Positions 46,516 through 54,659 of a DNA stretch of 64,000 nucleotides are shown here, in pieces. The position numbers and the translations under genes were made by a program. The stretch's first letter is position 1, and every line of letters begins with the position of its first letter. The DNA is taken from NCBI RefSeq assembly GCF_000815105.2, contig NZ_CP010310.2, forward strand, positions 4,278,001 through 4,342,000, in the 5' to 3' direction. Origin of the DNA: Pandoraea pulmonicola (lineage in GTDB: Bacteria; Pseudomonadota; Gammaproteobacteria; Burkholderiales; Burkholderiaceae). The notes beneath the pieces were generated by a model that had not been told where the DNA came from, made no database searches, and saw only the letters and a list, made by a program, of their open reading frames with translations.

Positions 46516-47760
46516 TTACTCGTCACGCTCGCCCGGTTCGTAGAGCGCTTCGCGGCCGATGCGATCGAGGCAAAGCTCGGCCGTCCACGGCAGCATGAGC
46601 GCGCCGCAGCGCGAATCGCGATACATGCGCTCGAGCGGTAGCGTCTTGAGCATCGACTGTCCGCCGCACGTGCGAATCGCGAGACGGCACAGTTCGTTGG
46701 CATTTTCCATGATCGTGTACTGCGCCGCGTAGGCGCGCAGACGCGCGTCCTTGCCCGGGTCGGCGCGACCGTCCTGCAACGCCCGCAGGAACAGCGCGCG
46801 CGTCTGCTCGAGCATGATGTGCATCTGCGCCACGGCAATCTGCTTGGTCGGGTACATGCGGCGCTTGACCGGCGCGCCCATGCCTTCGGCCTCGCCGCGC
46901 AGATAGCGAACGGTGAAGTCGTAGGCGGCTTGCGCGATGCCCATGTAAGTCGGTGCGAGCGTCATGAACATGTGCGGCCAGCGGCTCGCGGCCTGATAGT
47001 ACACACCGCGCGGCATCAGCTGCAGCGCGTCGGGCACGAAAACGTCCTTGAAGAGCAGCGTGCGCGAGACCGTGCCGCGCATGCCCAGCGAGTCCCAGTC
47101 GCCCGTCACGGTCACGCCTGGCGCGTCGCCCGGCACGGCGATGTAGAACGTGTCCTTCATCGACAGCTCGGGCTTGTCCTCGGTACACAGCACGCCGTAG
47201 TAGTTTGCCGCCCCTGAGAGCGATGCGAAGATCTTGCGGCCGTTGATCTTCCACCCGCCGTCGACCTTCGTGGCCGTGGTGCCGAACGGCGCCTTGCCCG
47301 CCGCCGCCGCACTGCCCTCCGAGAACGGCTGCGCGTAGACGGCGCCGTCCTGGATCACGCGGGCGAAGTGATGCTCGCGGTATTTCTGGTGCTCGGCGCG
47401 CTGCTCGGGCGTCATGTCGAGATCGTCGGCGAGAATGCCCGTCCACATCATCGAACACGTGTGCATGTTGAATGTGAGCGCGGTCGCACCGCAGTGGCGG
47501 CCCAGTTCGGCGGAGACCATCATGTACGTGGCGAAGTCGGCCCCGAGACCGCCATGCGACTCGGGAATGCACAGCTTGAGCAAGCCGGCCGCGCGCATGT
47601 CGTCGTAGTTCTCGAACGGGAACGACGCTTCGCGATCCCAGCGCGCGGCGCGCGGCGCGAGCGACTCGCGTCCGACCTGCTCGGCAAGCGCCAGCAGGCG
47701 TCGCTGCTTGTCCGTGAGCGGATAATGCTCGCCGACGATCGAAGGGGGCTGATAGGCCAC
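46516..47760 (-). CDS. Acyl-CoA dehydrogenase-fold flavoprotein, possibly a monooxygenase
   Basis: A 414-residue protein of the acyl-CoA dehydrogenase superfamily. FAD-site features SHGGLGADFATYMMV and PFSEGSAAAAGKAPFG plus WKINGRKIFASLSGAA match the fold. The C-terminal position that normally holds YEGT with the catalytic Glu reads CGALMLPWTAELC, so the usual base is missing. Proteins of this fold paired with a flavin reductase can act as group D flavin monooxygenases, and one is encoded nearby (49810). The start is GTG with AGGAGA upstream. Substrate unknown. Confidence 0.83.
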   Translation of the reverse strand: MAYQPPSIVGEHYPLTDKQRRLLALAEQVGRESLAPRAARWDREASFPFENYDDMRAAGLLKLCIPESHGGLGADFATYMMVSAELGRHCGATALTFNMHTCSMMWTGILADDLDMTPEQRAEHQKYREHHFARVIQDGAVYAQPFSEGSAAAAGKAPFGTTATKVDGGWKINGRKIFASLSGAANYYGVLCTEDKPELSMKDTFYIAVPGDAPGVTVTGDWDSLGMRGTVSRTLLFKDVFVPDALQLMPRGVYYQAASRWPHMFMTLAPTYMGIAQAAYDFTVRYLRGEAEGMGAPVKRRMYPTKQIAVAQMHIMLEQTRALFLRALQDGRADPGKDARLRAYAAQYTIMENANELCRLAIRTCGGQSMLKTLPLERMYRDSRCGALMLPWTAELCLDRIGREALYEPGERDE

Positions 47761-47769
47761 GGTAGTCTC

Positions 47770-48603
47770 CTAGAGTGTTGCGAGGAAAGCGCACACCTCG
47801 GCGTTGAAGTCCGCCGGGTGCGTCAGATTCATCAAATGGCCCGCGCCCGGCAGGCACACGTAGCGCGCATCGGGAATCGCCTCGGCCATGCGCGCCATCA
47901 CCTTCGGCGGCGCGTTGTTGTCGTGTTCGCCCGCGATGAGCAGCACGGGCACGGCCAGACGGGCGAGCGCCGCGCGCTGCTCGAAGCCGACGAGCGCATG
48001 GAGTGCGGCGCGATAGGCCTCGGGCGTGAGCGCCCCCATCGCGTCGACGGCCACGGCATGCGCGCGCCGACGCATGTCGTCGTCCGGCTCGCCCAGCATG
48101 CCGGGCACGATCGCTTCGGCCATCTCGCGCAGCGTCTTGCCCGCGTCGAGCGGCGCGGTGCGCTGACGCACGAATTCGCGCTGGAAATCGCCGTCCGGCT
48201 TGCCGAATGCGGGCGACGTGCCGCACAGCACGAGCGCCGCAATGTCGCGCGTGAACGGCGCGCCACGCGCCATCAACTCCTGCGCGACCATGCCGCCCAT
48301 GCTGTGGCCGACGAGCACGAAACGCGCCGGCTGCGATGCGGCGGAGCCGTCGGACCGGCCAGAGCTGGCGAGGCTGTCGAGCAAGGCGCGCAGGCTGTCG
48401 GCCAGCGCCGCCATCGTCGGCTCGGATGGCATGACGCTCTCGCCATAGCCTGGCATGTCCCACGCGACGACGCGATACCCGGACGCGACAAATGCCTCGA
48501 ACTGCGCGGGCCACACGTTGCGATTGCCGCCGATGCCGTGCAGCAGCAAGAGCGTGAGCGGTCCCTCGCCTGCCACGAGGCAGGCCGGTACGGAATGCGT
48601 CAT
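47770..48603 (-). CDS. Alpha/beta hydrolase of the NicX-type cluster
   Basis: A 277-residue hydrolase. LLLLHGIGGNRNVWP forms the oxyanion region, the nucleophile Ser101 lies in VGHSMGGMVAQ, the acid is probably Asp in AGEHDNNAPPK and the base His in GAGHLMNLTHP. It overlaps the dioxygenase gene by one base (ATGA-type). In nicotinate degradation the equivalent position in the pathway is N-formylmaleamate deformylase (NicD), but similarity to NicD is only general, so a deformylase, enol-lactonase or thioesterase role is open. Confidence 0.85.
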   Translation of the reverse strand: MTHSVPACLVAGEGPLTLLLLHGIGGNRNVWPAQFEAFVASGYRVVAWDMPGYGESVMPSEPTMAALADSLRALLDSLASSGRSDGSAASQPARFVLVGHSMGGMVAQELMARGAPFTRDIAALVLCGTSPAFGKPDGDFQREFVRQRTAPLDAGKTLREMAEAIVPGMLGEPDDDMRRRAHAVAVDAMGALTPEAYRAALHALVGFEQRAALARLAVPVLLIAGEHDNNAPPKVMARMAEAIPDARYVCLPGAGHLMNLTHPADFNAEVCAFLATL

Positions 48604-49649
48604 CACGCGAACTCGCCCTGAAGTTGACCGTCGCGCACCACCACGTCGCCGTCGAGGGCGATCGTGCAGCGGCGCAACGGAAGATCGAAATGGCCGAGCG
48701 TGTGGCGACCGGCCACTTCGTTGGCGCCCGTCGAGTACAGGAAGTTGCCGGCGAAGGCGCGCTGCTCGGTGCCGTTGCAGTCGCGCTTGTCGTAGCAGGC
48801 GAGTGCATCCCAGCGCGCACGCTGATTCAGACCGAAGCCGACATGCGAAACGGCGTAGGCTTCGCGATCGCCCCACGCGGCGAAGTACTCGCGCATGAGG
48901 TCGACGTCAACGCCCTCGCCGTCGATCGCCACGACATAGTCGTCTTCGACCGTGAGGGCGATGCGATCGCGCAGGTATTGCTTGAAGGTCAGGTTGATGT
49001 CGCCCGGCGCGAGCACGAGCTGGCCGTTCACACTGTGGGCGGCGGGGAATGCCAGCGCCAGGCCACCCGGCCAATGCGCCACCTGGCCGGGCCTGGCGCA
49101 CCAGCCCCAGACCCCGCCCACGCGCGCATCGAGCAGGCCGATGCGCAGGTCCGTGCCGGCGGCCGACGTCACGTGCATTTGCGCTGCGCCGCGCAAACGC
49201 TTGATCGCCGCGCGCACCTTGGGTTCCAGCGCGGGATCGGTCGCGCAGCGCTCCAGGATTTCCGGGTGTTCGTTGGAGACCATCAGCACGCGTGCGCCAC
49301 CGCCGAGAATGTCAGGCAGTTCGGGGGCGTGCAACAGGCCTTCGACCGTGCAGTCAACCACGAGCGTGGCAGCCTTGAGCGCCGCGACGACGGGGACCAG
49401 TTGGCCGAGCGCATCGCTCGCGCCGGTGGAGCGCACCGGCACCGGCGCGCTCACGCGCGGGCTCGGCACCACCAGCCGAAAAGGCCGTGCGCCCAGCGAT
49501 TCGGCGGCCAGTTGCGCCAATTCCACGTTGACAGGCCGGGATTGCGTTTCGGCTACAATCGCCACCACATCACCGGGTCGTATGTCGCAGCGCCGCAAGG
49601 TCTCGGCAAATACGTCGATCCACTTATGCTCGATTCGTTCGATCAGCAT
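48603..49649 (-). CDS. NicX-type 2,5-dihydroxypyridine 5,6-dioxygenase-like enzyme
   Basis: A 348-residue non-haem iron dioxygenase, the same length as NicX of Pseudomonas putida. Iron ligands align: His269 in YAVSHVGFGLNQRARW, and His320 and Asp322 in GHFDLPLRRC, the counterparts of NicX His265, His318 and Asp320. HWPGGLALAFP and LAPGDINLTFKQYLRDRI are also NicX-like. NicX opens 2,5-dihydroxypyridine to N-formylmaleamate. AGGAGA sits before ATG 49649. As a CoA ligase and flavoprotein are in the same unit, the true substrate may differ from that of NicX. Confidence 0.85.
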   Translation of the reverse strand: MLIERIEHKWIDVFAETLRRCDIRPGDVVAIVAETQSRPVNVELAQLAAESLGARPFRLVVPSPRVSAPVPVRSTGASDALGQLVPVVAALKAATLVVDCTVEGLLHAPELPDILGGGARVLMVSNEHPEILERCATDPALEPKVRAAIKRLRGAAQMHVTSAAGTDLRIGLLDARVGGVWGWCARPGQVAHWPGGLALAFPAAHSVNGQLVLAPGDINLTFKQYLRDRIALTVEDDYVVAIDGEGVDVDLMREYFAAWGDREAYAVSHVGFGLNQRARWDALACYDKRDCNGTEQRAFAGNFLYSTGANEVAGRHTLGHFDLPLRRCTIALDGDVVVRDGQLQGEFA

Positions 49650-49752
49650 ATCGTCTCCTGAGCGTCTGACCATCCCGCCCGCCAAGGGCTTCGCCCCGAG
49701 GCACACCGTCGGCCGTCACGCGTCTTGTCGATCTGTTGTTCGTGCCATAATA

Positions 49753-49766
49753 TATGAATATTCATA
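49753..49766. promoter_or_regulatory. Probable MarR operator in the divergent cluster promoter
   Basis: TATGAATATTCATA is a perfect 14-bp palindrome in an AT-rich stretch between the dioxygenase (start 49649) and the flavin reductase (start 49810). Its size and symmetry suit a MarR dimer, and a MarR gene follows the reductase. A TATAAT-like sequence lies on its left edge. Confidence 0.65.
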
Positions 49767-49809
49767 CAAATCAACCCGATCAAATTTGCCGGACGGGAGT
49801 GCAGGGACA

Positions 49810-50328
49810 GTGAACGCCAAACACGCCGCAGCGCCTGATTTCGACAGCGCAGCTTTTCGCCATGCACTCGGTCAGTTCGCCACCGGGGTCACGGTCATCA
49901 CGACGCGCGCCGACGACGGCTCGCTCATCGGCATCACCGCCAGTTCGTTCAATTCCGTCTCGCTCACGCCGCCGCTCATTCTGTGGAGCCTGGCCACGCG
50001 CGCGGGCAGCATGCCGGTGTTTCGCGAGAACTCGCATTACGCCGTGAATGTGCTGGCGGCCGATCAGCTCGACATCTGCAAGCGCTTCGCCACGATGAAG
50101 GGCGACCGATTCGCGGGCGTACCGTACACGCTGTCCGCGTCCGGCACGCCGGTGCTGGACGGCGCGCTGGCGTGGTTCGAGTGTCATAACCGCAGTCGCT
50201 ACGACGAAGGCGACCACGTCATCTTCGTGGGCGAGGTCGAGCGGTGCGGCATTCACGCCGAAGCGTCCAAGCGCATGCCGCTGATCTTCCATTCGGGCGG
50301 TTTTCACAAGCCGCAGTCGCTCGGCTGA
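49810..50328 (+). CDS. FMN/FAD flavin reductase (HpaC-like)
   Basis: A 172-residue reductase of the flavin-reductase domain family. FRHALGQFATGVTVITTRAD and GITASSFNSVSLTPPLILWS are the standard signature, followed by GDHVIFVGEVERC. Such proteins supply free reduced flavin to two-component monooxygenases. The start is GTG at 49810, as no in-frame ATG lies closer. It is divergent from the dioxygenase operon and 19 bp ahead of the MarR gene. Confidence 0.92.
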   Translation: MNAKHAAAPDFDSAAFRHALGQFATGVTVITTRADDGSLIGITASSFNSVSLTPPLILWSLATRAGSMPVFRENSHYAVNVLAADQLDICKRFATMKGDRFAGVPYTLSASGTPVLDGALAWFECHNRSRYDEGDHVIFVGEVERCGIHAEASKRMPLIFHSGGFHKPQSLG

Positions 50329-50347
50329 GTCCCCGGAGGTGTCCGCC

Positions 50348-50806
50348 ATGCCTGCCGCCGCGCCATTCGTCGACGACTATCTCGCCTATCTGCTGGCTCG
50401 TGCGAGCACATTGGTATCGGACGAATTTCATCGCGAAGTGGCGGCAGCCGGGCTCGGCATTTCGGAGTGGCGCGTGCTCGCCACGCTCTCTGACGGCCGG
50501 GCGCGCACCATCAACCAGTTGGCGGCCATCGTGCTCGCCAAGCAACCCACGCTCACCAAGGTTGTCGACCGGCTCGAAGCCACGGGCGACGTGGTACGCG
50601 GCGAAAGCGCGACGGACCGGCGTCAGTCGCTCGTCTCCCTGACCGAGGCCGGGCAGGCGCGCGTGGCGCCACTGCTCGCCAGTGCACGACGTCACGAAGC
50701 CGGCATCCTGGCACGCTTCGGCGCCGAACAATCGTCGCTGCTCAAGGCGACGCTGCGCAGCCTGATCGACGAAATGGTGGAAGGGGCACAGGGCCCCACC
50801 AAATAG
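50348..50806 (+). CDS. MarR family regulator of the NicX-type cluster
   Basis: A 152-residue winged-helix repressor. The HTH and wing are GISEWRVLATLSDGRARTIN, QLAAIVLAKQPTLTKVVDRL and the wing VRGESATDRRQSLVSLT. GGAGG stands 8 bases before the ATG. It is co-transcribed with the flavin reductase and likely binds the palindrome at 49753-49766, reacting to an aromatic acid or CoA ester as other MarR proteins do. NicR, which controls nicotinate genes, is also a MarR protein. Confidence 0.92.
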   Translation: MPAAAPFVDDYLAYLLARASTLVSDEFHREVAAAGLGISEWRVLATLSDGRARTINQLAAIVLAKQPTLTKVVDRLEATGDVVRGESATDRRQSLVSLTEAGQARVAPLLASARRHEAGILARFGAEQSSLLKATLRSLIDEMVEGAQGPTK

Positions 50807-50870
50807 GCACGTTCCGAGCCACCGGCCGACACCTCTGAATTCCCAGACGACCGAGGCATGACGAATCGTT

Positions 50871-50925
50871 GAAAATTCGATCACAACCTAATATTGTCGA
50901 ATTTTCTGTTGAAAAGCACAGAAAA
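50871..50925. promoter_or_regulatory. Two overlapping inverted repeats in the kyn leader
   Basis: GAAAATTCGA (50871-50880) and TCGAATTTTC (50897-50906) are perfect 10-bp arms with a 16-bp gap. Within the right arm, TTTTCTGT (50902-50909) begins a second repeat with ACAGAAAA (50918-50925). The stretch is AT-rich and lies between the MarR gene and kynB. It has the look of a regulator-binding region. Confidence 0.55.
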
Positions 50926-50997
50926 TACTATCGATAATTTCAATTCCGTCCATCAAGGCCTGCGAATACGCAAGCACTTGCCACCCGAATTCTTCTA

Positions 50998-51031
50998 AGA
51001 TGCGCATATCGATTCACGCATTTGCGCATCT
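50998..51031. promoter_or_regulatory. Inverted repeat directly before kynB
   Basis: AGATGCGCA (50998-51006) and TGCGCATCT (51023-51031) are perfect 9-bp arms separated by 16 bp, ending 3 bases before the kynB ATG. It covers the region where the ribosome-binding site should be, which is otherwise absent. It may be an operator for a KynR-like protein or an RNA hairpin that controls translation. Confidence 0.5.
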
Positions 51032-51033
51032 CC

Positions 51034-51699
51034 ATGACCGCACCCCACAAACCGTCTGCACAGGCGCGCGACGAGCGCCGCGTCTGGGACATCAGTGCCC
51101 CGCTGTCGAGCGACACGCCCGTCTGGCCAGGTGACACGCCGTTCTCGGAAGAGGCGGTGTGGCAAATCGGTCCGGGGTGTCCGGTCAACGTAGGGCGCAT
51201 CACGCTGTCGCCGCACACGGGCGCGCATGCCGATGCGCCGCGTCACTATGACGACGACGGCGTATGCATCGGCGATGTCGCGCTCGAGACGTATCTCGGG
51301 CCGTGCCGCGTCATTCATTGCCTGGGGGCGTCGCCGGTCGTGACGCCGGAGATGGTTGCGCCGTATCTGTCCGACGTGCCTTCGCGCGTTTTGCTGCGCA
51401 CGTACGAACGCGCGCCGCTTGCGCGCTGGGACAGCGAATTCTGTGCGGTGGCGCCGCAAACCATCGACCTGCTGGCGTCGCACGGCGTGAAGCTCGTGGG
51501 CATCGACACGCCGTCGCTCGATCCGCAGGAGAGCAAGACGATGGACGCTCACCATCGCATTCGGGCGCATCGCATGGCGATCCTCGAAGGACTGGTGCTC
51601 GACGAAATCGCGCCGGCCGACTACGAGCTCATCGCCTTGCCGCTCAAATTCATGCGGCTCGATGCCAGTCCGGTGCGCGCGGTGCTGCGCTCGCTTTGA
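51034..51699 (+). CDS. kynB: Kynurenine formamidase (arylformamidase)
   Basis: A 221-residue metal-dependent hydrolase that turns N-formylkynurenine into kynurenine and formate. The cyclase-family metal motif [12 protein letters not shown] and the opening [20 protein letters not shown] are diagnostic; the C-terminal half has [18 protein letters not shown]. No clear ribosome-binding site precedes the ATG; an in-frame TTG at 51022 is an alternative. First gene of the kynB-kynU-kynA unit. Confidence 0.95.
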   Translation: MTAPHKPSAQARDERRVWDISAPLSSDTPVWPGDTPFSEEAVWQIGPGCPVNVGRITLSPHTGAHADAPRHYDDDGVCIGDVALETYLGPCRVIHCLGASPVVTPEMVAPYLSDVPSRVLLRTYERAPLARWDSEFCAVAPQTIDLLASHGVKLVGIDTPSLDPQESKTMDAHHRIRAHRMAILEGLVLDEIAPADYELIALPLKFMRLDASPVRAVLRSL

Positions 51700-51737
51700 G
51701 CGGTGCGGCGGTAGGCACGGTTGCCTGGCACGTTTTT

Positions 51738-51767
51738 TCGAACTTCTTTCGCATCGAACTTCTTTCG
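51738..51767. repeat. 14-bp direct repeat between kynB and kynU
   Basis: TCGAACTTCTTTCG occurs at 51738-51751 and again at 51754-51767 (period 16) in the 104-bp gap between kynB and kynU. It is pyrimidine-rich and precedes a T-run. It may be a leftover duplication or a regulatory site for an internal promoter. Confidence 0.7.
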
Positions 51768-51803
51768 TATTTTTGCATCGCTTTTCACGGTACAACGCAA
51801 ACC

Positions 51804-53057
51804 ATGACGTCTTCTCGCAACGATTGTCTGGCCCTCGACGCGGCCGATCCGCTCGCCCCGCTGCGGGCGCAATTCGACCTGCCGCCGGGGGTGATCTACC
51901 TCGATGGCAACTCGCTGGGCGCGCGCCCGATCGCATCGCTCAAGCGCGCGCAGGAGGTCATCGCGGCCGAGTGGGGTCAAGGCCTCATTCGCAGTTGGAA
52001 CGATGCCGACTGGTTTGCGCTGCCGCGCACGCTCGGCGATGCGCTCGCCCCGATCATCGGTGCCGGCAAGGGTGAGGTGGTGGTCACGGACACCACGTCG
52101 AGCAACCTCTTCAAAGTCATGGCGGCCGCGCTCGACGCACAGCGCGCGCGTGCACCAAAGCGCAAGATCGTGGTCTCGGAGCGCAGCAACTTCCCGACCG
52201 ATCTGTACATCGTGCAGGGACTTACGCGTTTGCTCGACGACGGTTACTCGCTGCGTCTGATCGACTCGCCGGAGGAATTGCCGAACGCGCTCGGCGACGA
52301 TGTCGCCGTGGTGCTGCTCACGCATGTGAACTATCGCACTGGCGCGATGTACGACATGACGGCCCGCACGGCGGAAATTCATGCGGCTGGCGCGCTGGCC
52401 GTGTGGGATCTCTGCCATTCGGCCGGCGCCGTGCCGGTGGATCTCAATGGCGCCGGCGCCGATTACGCCGTGGGCTGCACGTACAAGTACTTGAACGGCG
52501 GCCCGGGCGCTCCGGCTTTCGTGTGGGTCAACAAACGTCATCAGGACACCTTCTGGCAGCCGCTCTCGGGCTGGTGGGGCCATCGCACGCCGTTCGCGAT
52601 GACGCCGGAGTACACGCCCGATGACGGCATCGGCCGTTACCTGTGCGGCACGCAGCCGATCGTGTCGCTCTCGCTCGTGCAGTGCGGGTTGGACATTTTT
52701 GCGCAGACGTCGATGCAAGCGCTGCGTCGCAAGTCGCTGGCGCTGACCGATCTGTTCATCAGGCTGGTGGAGGAGCGTTGCGCCGAGTTCCCGCTTACGC
52801 TGGTAACGCCGCGCGAGCATGCTGCGCGCGGTTCACAGGTGAGCTTCGAGCATCCGGAGGGTTTCGCCGTGGTCCAGGCGCTGATTGCGCGTGGCGTGAT
52901 TGGCGATTATCGCGAGCCGCGCATCATGCGTTTCGGTATGACGCCGCTGTACACCAGCTTTGCCGACGTGTGGGATTCGGTGGAAATTCTGCGTGACGTA
53001 CTGAGCACCGGATCGTGGGACAAGCCCGAGTTTCGTCGCCGCGGCGCGGTGACCTGA
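51804..53057 (+). CDS. kynU: Kynureninase
   Basis: A 417-residue PLP enzyme that cleaves kynurenine to anthranilate and alanine. [20 protein letters not shown] and the Lys that binds PLP in [19 protein letters not shown] are clear, with [20 protein letters not shown] just before it and [12 protein letters not shown] after it. It lies 16 bp ahead of kynA. A ribosome-binding site is weak. Confidence 0.97.
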   Translation: MTSSRNDCLALDAADPLAPLRAQFDLPPGVIYLDGNSLGARPIASLKRAQEVIAAEWGQGLIRSWNDADWFALPRTLGDALAPIIGAGKGEVVVTDTTSSNLFKVMAAALDAQRARAPKRKIVVSERSNFPTDLYIVQGLTRLLDDGYSLRLIDSPEELPNALGDDVAVVLLTHVNYRTGAMYDMTARTAEIHAAGALAVWDLCHSAGAVPVDLNGAGADYAVGCTYKYLNGGPGAPAFVWVNKRHQDTFWQPLSGWWGHRTPFAMTPEYTPDDGIGRYLCGTQPIVSLSLVQCGLDIFAQTSMQALRRKSLALTDLFIRLVEERCAEFPLTLVTPREHAARGSQVSFEHPEGFAVVQALIARGVIGDYREPRIMRFGMTPLYTSFADVWDSVEILRDVLSTGSWDKPEFRRRGAVT

Positions 53058-53073
53058 GAGGGAGTTTTCGGCG

Positions 53074-54075
53074 ATGAGCAAGACATCCTCTTCAGTACAC
53101 AATCCGCACGACAAGAACGAAAAGCACGACGTGAAAGAAGCATCGACCGCAGCCCCCGCCACAGGCGGATGTCCGTTCGGGCATCAGAGCGCCGATGCGG
53201 CCGATGCCGCCACGCCGGGCGCCGCGGGCGCGCGCCCGGACGCGCCTGCCAACGCAACGCAGTGGCACGATGCCAAGCTCGACTTCTCGAAGAGCATGAG
53301 CTATGGCGACTACTTGTCGCTCGATCCGATTCTGAATGCGCAACATCCGCGCTCGACCGATCACAACGAGATGCTGTTCATCATTCAGCATCAGACGAGC
53401 GAGTTGTGGATGAAGCTGGCGCTGTACGAGTTGCAGGCGGCCCGCACGGCCGTGCACAACGACGAGTTGCCGCCCGCGTTCAAGATGCTGGCCCGCGTGT
53501 CGCGCATTCTGGAGCAGTTGGTACAGGCGTGGAGTGTTCTGGCCACAATGACGCCGTCGGAGTATTCATCCATGCGGCCGTCGCTGGGCAGTTCGTCGGG
53601 CTTCCAGTCATACCAGTACCGCATTCTGGAGTTCATGCTGGGCAACAAGAATGCCGCGATGTTGCAGCCGCATGCGCATCGCCCGGACCTGTTCCAGCAG
53701 GTGGAGGCAGCACTTCATGCGCCGTCGTTCTACGACGAGGTCGTTCGCTTGCTGGCACGTCGTGGTTTTTCGATTGCGCCGGAGCGTCTGGAGCGTGACT
53801 GGACGAAGCCGACACCTCACGACAAAACCGTGGAATCTGCCTGGCTCGAGGTGTATCGCAATCCGGCGCAGTATTGGGAGCTTTACGAGATGGCTGAAGA
53901 ACTGGTCGATCTCGAAGACGCGTTCCGTCAATGGCGCTTCCGTCACGTGACGACGGTCGAGCGAATTATCGGCTTCAAGCAAGGCACGGGCGGTACCAAC
54001 GGTGCACCGTACCTGCGCAAGATGCTCGATGTCGTGCTGTTCCCGGAACTGTGGCACGTACGCACGTTGTTGTGA
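53074..54075 (+). CDS. kynA: Tryptophan 2,3-dioxygenase with an N-terminal extension
   Basis: A 333-residue haem enzyme that opens the indole ring of L-tryptophan to N-formylkynurenine. The core starts near residue 65 with [20 protein letters not shown] and contains [24 protein letters not shown]-type [20 protein letters not shown] and [16 protein letters not shown] near the end fit the family. The first 64 residues are an Ala/Asp-rich linker with the motif GCPFGHQ, longer than in most relatives. AGGGAG is the likely ribosome-binding site. Confidence 0.96.
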   Translation: MSKTSSSVHNPHDKNEKHDVKEASTAAPATGGCPFGHQSADAADAATPGAAGARPDAPANATQWHDAKLDFSKSMSYGDYLSLDPILNAQHPRSTDHNEMLFIIQHQTSELWMKLALYELQAARTAVHNDELPPAFKMLARVSRILEQLVQAWSVLATMTPSEYSSMRPSLGSSSGFQSYQYRILEFMLGNKNAAMLQPHAHRPDLFQQVEAALHAPSFYDEVVRLLARRGFSIAPERLERDWTKPTPHDKTVESAWLEVYRNPAQYWELYEMAEELVDLEDAFRQWRFRHVTTVERIIGFKQGTGGTNGAPYLRKMLDVVLFPELWHVRTLL

Positions 54076-54113
54076 CGCGCGCGGCGATGTCCGTCGCCGC
54101 ATCGAGATGATTG

Positions 54114-54149
54114 ACGCCACCGCTCGTCATGATGAGCGCTGGCGTTTTT
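54114..54149 (+). terminator. Terminator of the kynBUA operon
   Basis: ACGCCA-C-CGCTC and GAGCG-C-TGGCGT pair with one mismatch and are followed by TTTTC, 39 bp after the kynA stop. Confidence 0.85.
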
Positions 54150-54267
54150 CTTTTGTGTCGGGGGATTTGATGCGTAGCGTTGGGCGTTGCGATTGGCTCT
54201 GGGGTGTGAAACCGCTGGCATAAAGACGGTCGGCGTACTTATCGACACCCGGGGCAGCGGCGCTTGC

Positions 54268-54319
54268 CCGGCCCCTGACTCCGCTCCAATGCTTGTTAAG
54301 TCGCTACGTCAGGGGCCGG
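54268..54319. repeat. 12-bp inverted repeat with a 28-bp spacer
   Basis: CCGGCCCCTGAC (54268-54279) and GTCAGGGGCCGG (54308-54319) are perfect complementary arms. They lie in the gene-free stretch after kynA and just before the duplicated hairpin elements. Confidence 0.8.
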
Positions 54320-54367
54320 ACAATCACCGCCATCGCGTGTCCTGACCCACCACGGTCTTCACTTCGT

Positions 54368-54643
54368 TCGGTGTCGTCGCATCGATTGCGTTTGCGAATC
54401 GGGTTGGGGGCCGCCCGCGAAGCGACTTTCAGGTGGAGCACCGTGGGTGGCCCCCAACCCGATTTACCACTGGGTTCGGGGTGTAGAGTCCGCACTCGCG
54501 TGCCCGATTAACTCACATCCCTTGGCGCCCCGCTCGGTGTCGTCGCATCAATTGCGTTTGCGAATCGGGTGGGGGGCCACCCGCGAAGCGACTTTCAGGT
54601 GGAGCGCCGTGGGTGGCCCCCAACCCGATTTACCGCTGAGTTT
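54368..54643. repeat. Pair of about 110-bp direct repeats, each a long imperfect hairpin
   Basis: Copies at about 54368-54477 and 54534-54643 (offset 166) are nearly identical with a few substitutions. Each has 23-bp arms (AATCGGGTTGGGGGCC... at 54397-54419 and its complement at 54442-54464 in copy 1) that would fold into a long stem with a 22-base loop, with the two arm differences allowing G-U pairs. No gene is present. It looks like a small non-coding interspersed repeat of REP or MITE type, or a processed structured RNA. Confidence 0.75.
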
Positions 54644-54659
54644 CAGGACACGGAGCCCC

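Noticed and set aside
47770..48603. Direct assignment of the alpha/beta hydrolase as NicD
   Set aside because: Only general fold motifs agree; nearby residues differ, so the name was not applied.
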